Assembly: GCF_042186555.1 (NCBI RefSeq)
Contig: NC_133335.1
Coordinates: 173,494,419-173,558,418 of the forward strand
Direction: 5' to 3'
DNA: 64,000 nucleotides
Source of the DNA: Aquarana catesbeiana
Lineage: Eukaryota; Chordata; Amphibia; Anura; Ranidae
The translations under genes and the position numbers were made by a program. A model generated the notes under the pieces. It did not search any database. It was not told the DNA's origin and saw nothing but the letters and a program-made list of their open reading frames with translations. Below are positions 1-10,219 of this stretch, piece after piece (position 1 is the stretch's first letter; every line of letters starts with the position of its first letter).

Positions 1-205
1 CCCCCTGAAAAAAAATTACAGACCAGGGAATGCAAAGCAAGTGGTCGTTGGAATAATACCGATAAGGCCTAGACCTGGCCTTTGATAGTACTCAAGGCCA
101 GCTTCATCTCTTAATCCTACTTGCAGAAAGGTAAGGATTCTACCTATGACATACTTTCTAGGATGCCAACCCCTGGATTTACACCAGGAAACATATGCCC
201 TCCAG
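1..205 (-). pseudogene. DIRS tyrosine recombinase, N-terminal fragment
   Basis: Minus-strand translation, pieced across frames, gives the segment usually found at the start of DIRS recombinases: a Trp-Cys pair followed by a Gly-Trp-His-Pro stretch, then an Ile-Leu-x-Phe-Leu-Gln motif, near positions 180-100. In intact elements this protein cuts and rejoins the circular DNA copy at integration. The catalytic Arg-His-Arg-Tyr residues would lie left of position 1, so activity cannot be judged. The frame is not clean. Confidence 0.5.
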
Positions 206-208
206 ATT

Positions 209-1290
209 CTATATGACTCTGGAAGCTGGCTTCCTTGAATTAATCAAGGTAGATATCATTGACCCTGAAAACCCATGATTATTCAGAATGTGGGTTTCAA
301 TAGCCAGAGCGTTAAATTTAACTCTTTGTAAGGTAGGATGGAATACTGGTCCCTGCGAGAGCAGGTCTGAACGTGGTGGTAGGGGACATGGGTCCCCTAC
401 CACCATCTTTACGATCTCTGCATACCAAGATCTTCTGGGCCACACCAACCACCGACTTCCTTTCCTGCTTGATCCTGCGAACAAGTCGAGGTAGCATCAG
501 AATAGGAGGAAATGCATAAATCAGTGAAAACTGATCCTACGGTCACTAAGGCATCTGTTCCACATGCGAACAGATCCCTTTTTTCTTGAACCAAAGTTGT
601 CGACTTTGTTGTTGAACCTGGACGCAAACAGAGCTACATCTGGGACCCCCATCTTTGGCATATAGCCAGGAAGATGTCGGGGTGAAGGGACCATTCCCCC
701 GAGAACAACTGCTGGCGACTGAAGTAGACCGCCTGCCAGTTCTCTATCTCTGGAATGAAGATTGCCGATATGCAGGACATATGCTTTTCTGCCCAGGCTA
801 GGATATGGTTCACCTCTCCCTGGGCTGCATGACTTCTGGTGCCCCATAGGTGATTGATACAGGCCACTGCTGTGGTATTATCGAATTGGATCCTGACAGG
901 ACAATTCCGCAACCTGAATGTCCAGGCCCTCAGGGCTAAGAGCGCTGCCCGAATCTCTAGAATGTTGATGGGCAAGGTCCTTCATTCTGGACCATTTCCC
1001 TTGGACAGTCGCTTCTTCCAAGACTGCTCCCAAACCTGAAAGGCTGGCATCTGTTGTTACCACTTTCCAGGTAACTGGTATGAAGGATTTCCCCTTCCGC
1101 AGATTCCTGGATATCCACCACCAACTGAGGCTCTGGAACATCTTAGGAGACAGACGTATTGGGAAATCTAGAGCTTGGAGCTTCTTGTTCCAAGCAGAAA
1201 GATACTGTTTTGCAGCAGTCTCGAATGAAACGGAGCATAGGGAACAGCTTCGAACGAAGCCACCATCTTTCCCAACAACCTCATGCAAAG
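209..1290 (-). pseudogene. DIRS RNase H domain and linker
   Basis: Several minus-strand frames together encode a DIRS RNase H. At 1080-975 there is a Thr-Asp-Ala-Ser motif (first catalytic Asp) followed by a Gly-Leu-Gly-Ala stretch. At 975-634 there is an Ile-Leu-Glu-Ile-Arg-Ala motif (catalytic Glu), then Phe-Asp-Asn-Thr-Thr-Ala (catalytic Asp), then Glu-Asn-Trp-Gln-Ala and Gly-Glu-Trp-Ser-Leu-His-Pro. At 650-600 there is an Ala-Leu-Phe-Ala-Ser-Arg-Phe-Asn motif. The 209-484 part matches the linker that precedes the recombinase in this class. Frameshifts near 880-975, 630 and 480 break the reading frame. The domain would have degraded RNA in the RNA:DNA hybrid. Confidence 0.75.
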
Positions 1291-2094
1291 GCGAATAGAA
1301 GGATTCTTCTTTGTCCTGACCACCTGAACCAGCTCTTTTATGGAGCTGATCTTTGCCTGGGGTAAAAATACCCTTTTCTTAATGGTTTTAAAGAAGAGCT
1401 CTCTAGGTTGAGGATCCAACCTAGGTATTCCAAGTAGTTGTGGTGACCATACTTTGGTCTAAGTGGGATACCGACTGTTCTATCAAGAGCAGGTCATCTA
1501 GGTATGCTATATTTATTATAACTTGAGCCTTTAATCTGGCCAGAACTTTTGTAAACACCCAGGGTGCAGTAGCTTTGCCCGAAAGGTAAGGTTACAATTA
1601 AAAATGGAGCATTCTACCTCGAAAACGTAGAGATTTCTAGTGAGCGGGGAAAATAGGCACATGCAGGTATGCATCCTTGATGTCAATTGATGCCAGAAAT
1701 TCTCCTCCTTATAGGATGGAGACAACTGCTCAGATTGATTCCAGGCACAAAAAGCAGATTTTCAGGAATCGATTTAGACCTAGAATGGGTTTAACATCTC
1801 CATTTGGTTTTAGCACCGTGAAAAGGTTTAAATAAAACCGCAAACCCTGTTCATACATGGGGACTACATGATCACTTTTTGAGACAAAAGCTGATCTAAT
1901 GCTTGAAAGAGAGACTTCTTTTTCTTTGGATTTTTGGACATTTGACCTGAGAAATACGAGGAGGCGGGAACACTTCTAGTGTAACCTAGAGTTATTGTGG
2001 AGACCACCCATCTGTCTGGAAACTCGTCCGGCCAGATCCTTGAGAACTGCAGAAGTCTTCCCCCCACTCGAGTGAGCGGGGGGCGCCCCTTCAC
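1291..2094 (-). pseudogene. DIRS reverse transcriptase domain
   Basis: Minus-strand frames show reverse-transcriptase landmarks. A Val-Gly-Gly-Arg-Leu motif lies near 2060, a Lys-Pro-Asn-Gly segment near 1800, and a Leu-Thr-Phe-Arg-Ala... block with a Pro-Gly-Cys-Leu-Gln-Lys-Phe tail near 1580. A Tyr-Leu-Asp-Asp-Leu-Leu catalytic loop can be read at about 1505-1485. Stops and frame changes at several places mean it cannot be expressed intact. It continues into the RNase H region downstream. Confidence 0.7.
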
Positions 2095-2099
2095 AAAGA

Positions 2100-2955
2100 G
2101 GCTTTAGCATTCTGTTTGTAGGATTCCTTCCCTAGGACTTCTTCTGACCCTGGGATTGACCCTAAGGTCTACCTTTTGAACCCGATGGTGAAAACTGTTG
2201 GGACTGCCTGGAGGCTGATGCCCCTGGCCCTGGAGAAGGAGCCTGTTTAAATAAGGGACGTTTACTCCCTTTCTTAACTGGCAAAAGGGTACCTTTTTTG
2301 GATGTATTGGATGACCAAATCCTCCTCAAACAGCCGTTCACTACGGAAAGGAAAGAACGACCAGGAGTTTTTTGCATGGTGCTTGGCTGACCGATTTTTC
2401 AACCATAAGATTCTATTCATATGCACCAGCCCAAGCGTAAGGCGTGAGGCCCGAAGAATAGAATCTCTCGTAGCGTCAATTGCAAAACATAAAGCCCCTG
2501 GTAGCTCTGCTAAATCCTGGGCCTGTTGATCAGTAATAACTTTGAACACCTGTCTCAACTAAGGTTTGGCATACCTCAATTGCAGCCACTGCAGGTTGAG
2601 CCACTGAACCTGCCAAAGAAAATGCGTTTGTTTAACAGGAATTCCAATTTGTTATCGGGTGGATCCCTAATCACTTGAGCGTTGTCTACCAGACAAGTCA
2701 AACTTTTATTCACAGAGGATATGGCAGCGTCAATTGCTGGTATACCCCACCTTTTAGTGATTTTTTTCCCCCTATAGGATAAAGTACTGAACTTTTTAGG
2801 AGAAAAAAACATGCTTATCTGGGTGATCCCACTCAGGATACACAAGCTGTTCCAGTCATGAATGGACAGGAAAGGTGTGCAAGGTTTGAAGAGGCTTTAG
2901 CGAACCCCAAAGAAGGAGGTTTTCCAGCTGATTCAGTTAAGGGTAGCGTAGCCTC
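2100..2955 (-). pseudogene. DIRS gag-like region
   Basis: The minus strand encodes a segment with the pattern of DIRS gag proteins. It includes a Phe-Phe-Ser-Pro-Lys-Lys-Phe stretch near 2810, Lys-Arg-Trp-Gly-Ile-Pro-Ala near 2745, a Cys-Leu-Val-Asp-Asn-Ala-Gln motif near 2690, and a Leu-Trp-Leu-Lys-Asn segment near 2405. Frames change between 2845-2576 and 2558-2274. The upstream part of gag continues at about 4140-5000 beyond two nested insertions. The sequence gives no function beyond family membership. Confidence 0.6.
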
Positions 2956-2964
2956 CTCGACGGT

Positions 2965-3688
2965 ATTCCTGAGTGTGGCTCGGGGTTAAATTTCAGCACC
3001 ATTATCGGTAACCCCGAGCCACACTTGGGATTGCATCTCAGGATCCTGGTGCGGCTTTACTTACCTTGTCCCCAGGATCCTGCGATGTCCCCCGCTGTGT
3101 CTGCGGGCTCTGTCTCCTCCGAAGCCTCTCCGTGCCAGGCTCCGTTCCCTGTGAGCATCGCAACGTACAGGGGCGGAGCCTGGCGGCAAATTCAAAAAAA
3201 TTTAAAAACCATAACACATACAGTACTGTAATCTTACAGATTACAGTACTGTATGAAATTTCACATCCCTTTTGTCCCCAGTGCTTTGGCCCATGTCCTG
3301 CATGCAGTTTTATGTTATATATACTGTTCTTTCTGCCTGGAAACTTGAGATTGTCCATAGCAACCAAAAAGTGTCCCTTTACGTCAAAAGTGGCTTTAGA
3401 TCAGCTAGAAAACAGTGATAGTAAATTAGAACATTTGCAGAATTGAGCGATAGTGAATCGTGGGGAAATGTATTTTATTATTATTATTTTTTTAAATTAT
3501 TTATATTTATTATATTATAATTTATGTTTTTGTGTTTCAAACTTCATCATACCCGGGATATCTACTAGACAGATTTAAGTGTGTTATTGTTAAGGATTAC
3601 AGGCCTACAATATAAAACGCCAAATGCAAAATAATTGTGCCGCTTTCAGCACCTAAAATCCGAAATAATCATACCGCCAGGGAGGTTA
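2965..3688. mobile_element. Nested non-autonomous repeat inside the DIRS element
   Basis: The DIRS gag frame is interrupted by about 720 bp with a different character. The left end has an inverted repeat of about 14 bp (GTGTGGCTCGGGGTT near 2972 against its complement near 3008-3022). The right end is AT-rich and finishes with CCAGGGAGGTTAA (about 3677-3689). A short palindrome around TTACAGTACTGTA lies near 3220-3255. No transposase is visible. I recognise the right-hand end as a common ranid dispersed repeat but cannot name the superfamily. Confidence 0.55.
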
Positions 3689-3713
3689 AATGTACGGCGG
3701 ACCAATTCTGTAA

Positions 3714-4136
3714 TGCCGCGTACACATGACCGGTCTTTCCGTCGGAATAAACTCCGAAGGTTTTTCCGACGGAGTTCCGCTGAAACTGTCTTGCCTACAC
3801 ACGATCACACCAAAGTCCGACCGTCTAGAACGCGGTGACGTACAACACATACGATGGGACTAGGAAAAGGAACTTCAATAGCGAGTAGCCAATAGCTGCC
3901 GTCTCGTACTTGCTTCAGAGCATGCGTCGTTCTTGGTCCGTCGGAACAGCATACAGACGATCGGTTTTCCCAATCGGAATGGATTCCGTTGGAAAGATTT
4001 AAAACATGTTCTATTTCTAGGTCCGTCAGAATTTTCGAAAAAAAAAGTCTGATGAGGCCACAAACGATCGGAATGTCCAATGAAAAGATTCCGTCGGACC
4101 TTTCCTGCTGGAAAGTCCGACCGTGTGTACGTGGCA
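3714..4136. mobile_element. Harbinger-like MITE, copy 1, TAA target site
   Basis: This is a 423-bp non-coding element whose ends are inverted copies of TGCCGCGTACACA / TGTGTACGTGGCA. It is flanked on both sides by TAA (3711-3713 and 4137-4139). The interior contains many CCGTCGGA and CCGACGGA blocks that pair with each other. TWA target sites and short inverted ends are typical of PIF/Harbinger-derived MITEs. Related full copies are at 8073-8496 and 53156-53585. It is inserted in the DIRS gag region. Confidence 0.75.
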
Positions 4137-4719
4137 TAAGAGATTGCACTAGCAATTTCTCAGATAGTTTCCCCTGAGGGGAATTCATCCTCTCTTGCCC
4201 ACTGTTCCTCTGACTGAGGGACCTGGGTGGTAGAAGGGGACCTATTGCGCTGAAACTGTCTTGCCTACACACGATCACACCAAAGTCCGACCGTCTAGAA
4301 CGCGGTGACGTACAACACATACGATGGGACTAGGAAAAGGAACTTCAATAGCGAGTAGCCAATAGCTGCCGTCTCGTACTTGCTTCAGAGCATGCGTCGT
4401 TCTTGGTCCGTCGGAACAGCATACAGACGATCGGTTTTCCCAATCGGAATGGATTCCGTTGGAAAGATTTAAAACATGTTCTATTTCTAGGTCCGTCAGA
4501 ATTTTCGAAAAATAAAAGTCTGATGAGGCCACAAACGATCGGAATGTCCAATGAAAAGATTCCGTCGGACCTTTCCTGCTGGAAAGTCCGACCGTGTGTA
4601 CGTGGCATAAGAGATTGCACTAGCAATTTCTCAGATAGTTTCCCCTGAGGGGAATTCATCCTCTCTTGCCCACTGTCCCTCTGACTGAGGGACCTGGGTG
4701 GTAGAAGGGGACCTATTGC
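3779..4719 (+). repeat. Near-identical direct tandem duplication, 470-bp unit
   Basis: The segment 3779-4248 is repeated at 4249-4719. I found two differences by eye: a 9-A run becomes a 10-base run with a T (near 4515), and one T to C change (near 4206 / 4676). The unit starts inside the MITE and ends in DIRS flank, so it is not a transposition event. The junction has two to three bases of shared sequence (GC/GCG). Confidence 0.92.
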
Positions 4720-5879
4720 GTCTCCCATTTTGGGCAAATTAAAGCAGCTAACCTTTCCTCTAAAACCACCAAGGCTGAGGAAAAAAACTTCTTCAGTAAT
4801 ATAGACAGGGGCTGAAGTGTTGGAAACAGTTGAAACACTTGGCGGACCCAAAGGCTCACCCTGACTAGCCACCCCAGGTCTTTAAGGGGAGGATGGTATT
4901 GCAGAGGTGATATTAGGGTCTCCAGAGCCTGATTACAAACGCAGAGGTACTGCCAGAAAAAAAACGCACCCACTGCTGAGTAATAGTTCAGCACTGCCGC
5001 TGCTATTAATGCTTCAGCCTGGTGCAAGTAAACGTGCCTTGGTGAATGCCTGTGTCACCATACTTACATGCCCCCATCTGCTCTCATGTCCCTCCGACAG
5101 CCAAATGAAGCTTGGCAGTGGAGACTTTACCTGCGCCTCACCTGCGCTGAGGACGTTGAAGCACGCCATCGCCGCGCTAAGCCGCGCCCCCTTCTTCCCA
5201 CCACGCCCCCCTCCCTTTCAAAAAAAGGCCATTTCTGTGGGCCTCCGATCCGACCGGATAGGCGTGTGGGTGGGAGTGGTGGAGAGGAGGAAGAGCAGGA
5301 GAGCCGCCGCTATTTCAAAGTGGCAGAAGGAGCAGAGCGGCATACCGCCGACCATCCTGGACTCCCTCTGGAGAGGGAGTAAAAATCCTGCACAGGTGGG
5401 GGGACTTTGCAAAAAAATCCCCCCTCCAACATCTTACCGAGGCTTAGGACTGATTAGCTGGAAGAAGGCTGCAGCTTCTGCTGAGACGGAGCAAGACATG
5501 GAGAAGCGTGAAATTCCTTAGGAATCTCCACTTACCTTATCCCGCCGCAGGATTCTGTGGTAAAACCAAACAGACCCAACCTTCACCCATCATGGTGGGC
5601 TCCATTAAAAAACCTTCAAGGACCGTGGCCCCTTTTTTATCAGGGGGATCCTCACCCTTGGACCCGTGTATAGCACCCCGCCAGGAAGCTTTATGGCTGA
5701 AAAAACCAAAGCACAGGATCCCGGGGTCCAGCCCTCAAATAAGTGAAGCGTTACGGGTCAAACCTCGTTTCTTTCCCCACCAGGCACAGGTACCATTCAA
5801 TTCGGCCTGAAAAGACACTTTGAATGGATCAGTCTGCAACGCGTGCCCCAGCAAAGGATTACTCCAGTGGAGCTCAGCA

Positions 5880-6077
5880 TAGCACATCTTTACTCGTGAC
5901 CAACACCTAAGACACGGGCAAAAAAACTGAGGTACTCCCAGTAATGGGAGGGGTTATATAGGGAGTGAACTTCCTGTCTTAGGGTGTGCCAGTGTCCATC
6001 ACCTAAAGGTGACCTATATAACCCACATAGTAACTACTATGGCTCTGTGTCCCCTGATGTACGATAAAGAAAAACAA
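5880..6077 (-). repeat. Probable DIRS 5' terminal repeat
   Basis: The plus-strand segment ends in a CTGTGTCCCCTGATGTACG motif followed by ATAAAGAAA at about 6045-6077. This type of end is seen in DIRS elements of frogs and fish. It lies exactly where the minus-strand element should start, just before the Tc1 insertion at 6109. The matching right-hand repeat is outside the window, so this cannot be verified internally. Confidence 0.5.
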
Positions 6078-6302
6078 AAACTGTGCAGCTTTGACCAAAT
6101 TTGAAGGCTACACAGCCTTGAAAAAGTATTGATACCCCTTGAAATTTTCCATATTTTGACATGTTACAACCAAAAATGTAAATGTTTTTTATTGGGATTT
6201 TATGTGACACACAAAATGGCACATAATTGTGAAGTGGAAGGAAAATGATAAATGGTTTTCAATTTCTTTACAAATAAATATGTGAAAAGTGTGCATTTGT
6301 GT

Positions 6303-6545
6303 TCAGCCCCGAGTCAATACTTTGTAGAACCACCTTTCGCTGCAATTACAGCTGTAAGTCTTTTTTGGGTATGTCTCTACCAGCTTTGCATATCTAGAGA
6401 GTGAAATTTTTGCCCATTCTTCTTTGCAAAATAGCTCAAGCTCTGTCAGATTGGATGGAGAGCGTCTGTAAACAGCAATTTTCAAGTCTTGCCACAGATT
6501 CTCAATTGGATTTAAGTCTGGATATTGACTGGGCCATTCTAACAC
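6303..6545 (-). pseudogene. Tc1 transposase, C-terminal part
   Basis: This minus-strand frame contains the [15 protein letters not shown] block that holds the last acidic residue of the Tc1 DDE catalytic triad. It then runs to the normal C-terminal region. The upstream part of the gene is separated by nested insertions from 6568 rightward, so it cannot be translated as one protein. Confidence 0.82.
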
Positions 6546-6567
6546 ATGAATATGCTTTGATATAAAC

Positions 6568-6678
6568 CAGGGGTCTCCAAACTATGGCCCTCCAGTTGTT
6601 CAGGAACTATAATTCCCATCATGTCTGTGAATGTCAGAGTTTTACAATGCCTCATGGGACATAGTTTGGAGATCCCTG
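6568..6678. mobile_element. 111-bp hAT MITE with 8-bp target duplication
   Basis: The ends are CAGGGGTCTCCAAACT and AGTTTGGAGATCCCTG, inverted copies with one mismatch. The flanks are ATATAAAC (6560-6567) and ATCTAAAC (6679-6686), an 8-bp duplication with one difference, as expected for hAT transposition. It sits inside the Tc1 element. Confidence 0.85.
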
Positions 6679-6955
6679 ATCTAAACCATTCCATTGTAGC
6701 TCAGGCTGTAGGTTTAGGGTCATTGTCCTGCTGGAAGGTGAAGCCTTAGCCTCAAGCCTCGTACACACGATCAGATTTTCCGCAGACAAAGCATCGGACT
6801 TTTGTCCGAAGGGCGTGTGCCTGGATTTTGTCTTGCATACAAACGGTACACAATTGTCGGCCAACAAACATGAACATAGTGAAATACTACGAGCCGATAA
6901 AGAGGAAGTTCAATTGTCAGGCACCACCTTTTGGGCTCCTTCTGCTAATTGGTGA

Positions 6956-7312
6956 GTGTTGATTTGCGCTTTTCAGTTAATTTCTGAATGGCCGTTCGTC
7001 AACCAGCCATGTTGCGGAATCGGAGGAGATAACGTGTTATTTATTATTGGCCTTGGATTTATTGCTTTGACCCCAGTCCAGGAACAGGGAGGAAGAGGAT
7101 TTCTTGGACCAAAAATTGGTTGCTTTATTAATCGTGACCAATTATGTCATATGCCTTTGCTGCGGGAGCTCCAGGAGAATAATCCGGATGATTTTCAGAA
7201 TTATCTCCGGATGACGGACCCCTGCTCTCACCAACTCTCGGCATTGTTGACCCCTTATATTAAGAAGCAGGACACATGCACAAGGCTTTTATTTTATTTT
7301 TTGTTTGAATAA
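6956..7312 (+). pseudogene. Harbinger-type transposase, N-terminal fragment
   Basis: The plus-strand frame contains a Leu-Arg-Glu-Leu-Gln stretch, then Asp-Asp-Phe-Gln-Asn-Tyr-Leu-Arg-Met and Lys-Lys-Gln-Asp-Thr. This resembles the region just before the DDE domain in PIF/Harbinger transposases, where Phe-x-Asn-Tyr/Phe-x-Arg-Met and Gln-Asp-Thr motifs are common. The frame stops at 7312, well before any catalytic residues, so it is a captured or decayed fragment. The start codon of this frame is not meaningful. A domesticated gene is unlikely at this length. Confidence 0.5.
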
Positions 7313-7373
7313 TGATTTGATTTGTTATACTTTCTATATTTTTGGATGCATAGAATGCACTTTTTGGATAAGT

Positions 7374-7617
7374 TCTTACATAGTTACATAGTAGGTGAGA
7401 TTGAAAAAAGACACAAGTCCATCAAGTCCAACCTATGTGTGTGATTATGTGTCAGTATTACATTGTATATCCCTGTATGTTGCGGTCATTCAGGTGCTTA
7501 TCTAATAGTTTCTTGAAGCTATCAATGCTCCCCGCTGAGACCACCGCCTGTGGAAGGGAATTCCACATCCTTGCCGCTCTTACAGTAAAGAACCCTCTAC
7601 GTAGTTCTATTGGCAGA
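7374..7617 (+). repeat. Anuran dispersed repeat (copy 1)
   Basis: This segment has the motifs ACATAGTAGGTGAG, AAGTCCATCAAGTCCAACCT and TTCCACATCCTTGCC. The same order occurs at 36093-36305, and shorter parts occur at 16262-16320 and (inverted) 54296-54395. It has no open reading frame of note. It may be a LINE/SINE tail; I cannot assign the family. Confidence 0.7.
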
Positions 7618-8072
7618 ATAAAAAAATTGTGGAGAATAATACTTGGCTCTGTGTTTTACTTCAAATGACGGTTTGGGAGTAGGCAGTTACATTTCAAAAA
7701 ATACAATGTAAAATTGACAAGGGACACCAACATCTTTGAATCTTTGATCTTAAAAACTACGGGATAATGCTGTTGTGGTATTATTCTTGATATCACTAGA
7801 AAAAAAAAAGCCTTTGAAAATTAGTTTGCCATAACTCCATCAGTATCACCAGCAAAGCAGCTTCATTATTATCCCATTAAAGAAGAGGAGAATGTGCGCT
7901 GCATTTCTAGATTTCATAATTTGCAGCGTCACGTGTGTTAATTCTCCATTACGAACGCTAGTTTACAAGAACGACCGCTTCCGGCTCGTCCTTGCTTCCG
8001 AGCATGCGTGTTTGTATGGAAAATCTTATCATGTGTACGAGGCTTTAGTCTCAAGTCTTTTGCAGACTCTAA

Positions 8073-8496
8073 AGCCGCATACACACGAGTGGAATGTCCG
8101 ACAGAAAAAGTCAGACGGAAGCTTTTCATCGTCTATTCCGATCGTGTGTATGTCTCATCTGACTTTTTTTCTCAAAAATTCTGATGAACCTAGAAATGGA
8201 ACATGTTCTAAACATTTCCGACGGAACCAATTCCTATCGGGAAAACCGCTCGTCTGTATGCTGTTCCGATGGACCAAAAACGACGCATGCTCTGAAGCAA
8301 GTACGAGATGGAAGCTATTAGCTACAGGCTATTGAACTTCCTTTTTCTAGTCCCATCGTACGTGCTGTACGTCATCTCGTTCTGGACGGTCAGACTTTGG
8401 TTTGACCGTGTGTAGGCAAGACCGCTTGAATGGAATTCTGTCGGAGAAACCTTCGGAGTTTATGCCGACTGCAAAACTGGTCGTGTGTACAGGGCA
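8073..8496. mobile_element. Harbinger-like MITE, copy 2, TAA target site
   Basis: This is 424 bp, flanked by TAA (8070-8072, 8497-8499), with ends AGCCGCATACACACGA and an inverted GTGTGTACAGGGCA. The interior closely resembles the 3714-4136 element in reverse. Removing it rejoins the Tc1 sequence cleanly. Confidence 0.8.
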
Positions 8497-8499
8497 TAA

Positions 8500-8990
8500 C
8501 AGGTTTTCTTCCAAGATTGCCCTGTACTTGGCTCCATCAATTTCCCATCAACTCTGACAAGCTTCCCTGTCCCTGCTGAAGAAAAGCATCCCCACAACAT
8601 GATGCTGCCACCACCATGTTTCACGGTAGGGATGGTGTGTTCAGTGTGAAAATGTTAGTTTTCCGCCACACATAGTGTTTTGCTTTTAGGCCAAAAAGTA
8701 CAATTTTTTTTAACTCATCTGACCAGAGCACCTTCTTCCACATGTTTGCTGTGTCCCCCACATGGCTTCTCGCAAACTGCAAATGGGACTTCTTATGGCT
8801 TTCTTTAAACAATGGCTTTCTTCTTGCCACGCTTCCATAAAAGGTCAGATTTGTGGAGTGCACGACTAATACTTGTTCTGTGGACAGATTCTCCCACCTG
8901 AGCTGTGGATCTCTGCAGCTCCTCCAGAGTTACCATGGGCCTCTTGGCTGCTTCTCTGATTAATGCTCTCCTTGCCCGGCCTGTCAGTTT
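8500..8990 (-). pseudogene. Tc1 transposase, N-terminal and central part
   Basis: The minus-strand frame at 8621-8863 shows Arg-Arg-Lys-Pro-Leu, then Lys-Val-Leu-Trp-Ser-Asp-Glu (central catalytic Asp) and Tyr-Val-Trp-Arg-Lys, standard Tc1 landmarks. Helix-turn-helix sequence follows toward 8990. It is separated from its C-terminal part by insertions and carries frameshifts, so it is inactive. Confidence 0.75.
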
Positions 8991-8994
8991 AGGT

Positions 8995-9133
8995 AAGTGA
9001 TGGTGAACCTTGGGACCCCAGATGTTTTGGAACTACATTTCCCATGATGCTTATGCACTCTGCCGCAGTGTAGTTGAGCATCATGGGAAATGTAGTTCCA
9101 AAACATCTGGGGTGCCAAGTTTTGACATCACTG
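8995..9133. mobile_element. 139-bp hAT MITE with perfect 8-bp target duplication
   Basis: The element is bounded by GTTTAGGT on both sides (8987-8994 and 9134-9141). It is largely palindromic: the block AACTACATTTCCCATGATGC pairs with GCATCATGGGAAATGTAGTT. It is nested in the Tc1 element. Confidence 0.88.
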
Positions 9134-9591
9134 GTTTAGGTGAATGGCCATGTCTTGGTAGGTTTGCAGTTGTGCAATACTCTTTTCATTTTCAGATGAT
9201 GGATTGAACGATGTGATGATGGGATTTTTTTATAACATAACCCTGCTTTAAACTTCTCCACAACTTTATCCCTGACCTATGTGGTGCATTCCTTGGCCTT
9301 CATGATGCTGTTTGTTCACAAAGGTTCTCTAACAAACCTCTGAGGGCTTCACAGAGCAGCTGTATTTATACTGAGATTAAATTACAGACAGGTGGGCTCT
9401 ATTTACTAATTAGGTGACTTCTGAAGGCAATTGGTTCCACTCAATTATAGTTAGGGTTATTAGAGTAAAGGGGGCTGAATACAAATGCACGCCACACTTT
9501 TCAGATATCTATTTGTAAACAAATTTGAAAACCATTTATCACTTTCGTTCTACTTCACAATTATGTGCCACTTTGTCTAGGACATAAAATC

Positions 9592-10185
9592 TAGAGGTCG
9601 ACCGATATATCGGCCGGCCGATATATCGGCCGATATTTGGCGTTTTTTACTTAATCGGCATCGGCCGATTGTGCTGATAAAAAAGGCCGATTATAACTTC
9701 AGCCGTGACTTGCAAATGACTTCTGTAATAGAAGTTAATGCAAGTTTCCCTAAGTTATCTGTGGAGAGGATTCTCCCCTCCTCTGGGCAGCCTGCCAAGT
9801 CTGATAAGAAGATACATTGTATCTCTTTCAGGTTCTTTTTATCAATAGACTGAACTCCGTGGAGAAGTTTTCAGTTTAACCATTTAAAGACTAAATCTTT
9901 TCTGATACTTGTTGCTTACAAGTAAAAATCCTGTATTTTCTGCTAGAAAATCACTTAGAACCCCCAAACATTATATATATTTTTTTAGCAGAGACCCTAG
10001 GGAATAAAATGGTGATTGTTGCAATATTTTATGTCACACGGTATTTGCGCAGCGGTCTTTCAAACGCAATTAAAAAAAAAAATACAGTAATGAATTAAAA
10101 AAAAAAAAATAAGCAGTAAAGTTAGCCCATTTTTTTTCGTCCAAAAGTTTTGATTACCTGTTTTTGTGTATTTATTATTTAAGAT

Positions 10186-10219
<34 letters not shown>

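Larger units (their letters stand above)
1..6077 (-). mobile_element. DIRS-type retrotransposon remnant, truncated by the window edge
   Basis: Read on the minus strand, this block carries in order a terminal repeat (about 6077-5880), a gag-like region (about 5000-2100, broken by insertions), reverse transcriptase (about 2094-1300), RNase H (about 1290-210) and the start of a tyrosine recombinase (left edge). That gene order, and the use of a tyrosine recombinase instead of an integrase, defines the DIRS order of retrotransposons. Every coding part has frameshifts or stops, so the copy is dead. It is interrupted by a nested element (about 2965-3688) and by a Harbinger-like MITE (3714-4136). 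The right end of the element is outside the window, so its termini cannot be compared. Assignment to DIRS rather than Gypsy rests on the RNase H to recombinase linkage and family resemblance recognised by eye. Confidence 0.82.
6755..8044. mobile_element. Harbinger-derived element with flanking direct repeat
   Basis: The ends are AGCCTCGTACACACGAT and an inverted ATGTGTACGAGGCT. The element is flanked by TTAGCCTCA (6746-6754) and TTAGTCTCA (8045-8053). Consensus-like Tc1 sequence resumes at once on the right, so the insertion boundary is clear. The left part retains a transposase fragment (6956-7312); the middle holds a second dispersed repeat (7374-7617). The 9-bp imperfect direct repeat is longer than the 3-bp TWA expected for Harbinger, so part of it may be coincidence. 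Confidence 0.65.

Noticed and set aside
3805..4872. Two similar minus-strand frames of about 170 codons suggesting duplicated genes
   Set aside because: They are copies of one MITE-derived sequence produced by the 470-bp duplication, fused by chance to a short gag remnant.
4907..5521. 204-codon plus-strand open frame
   Set aside because: It runs antisense to the DIRS gag/leader region, in GC-rich sequence, with no recognisable motif.
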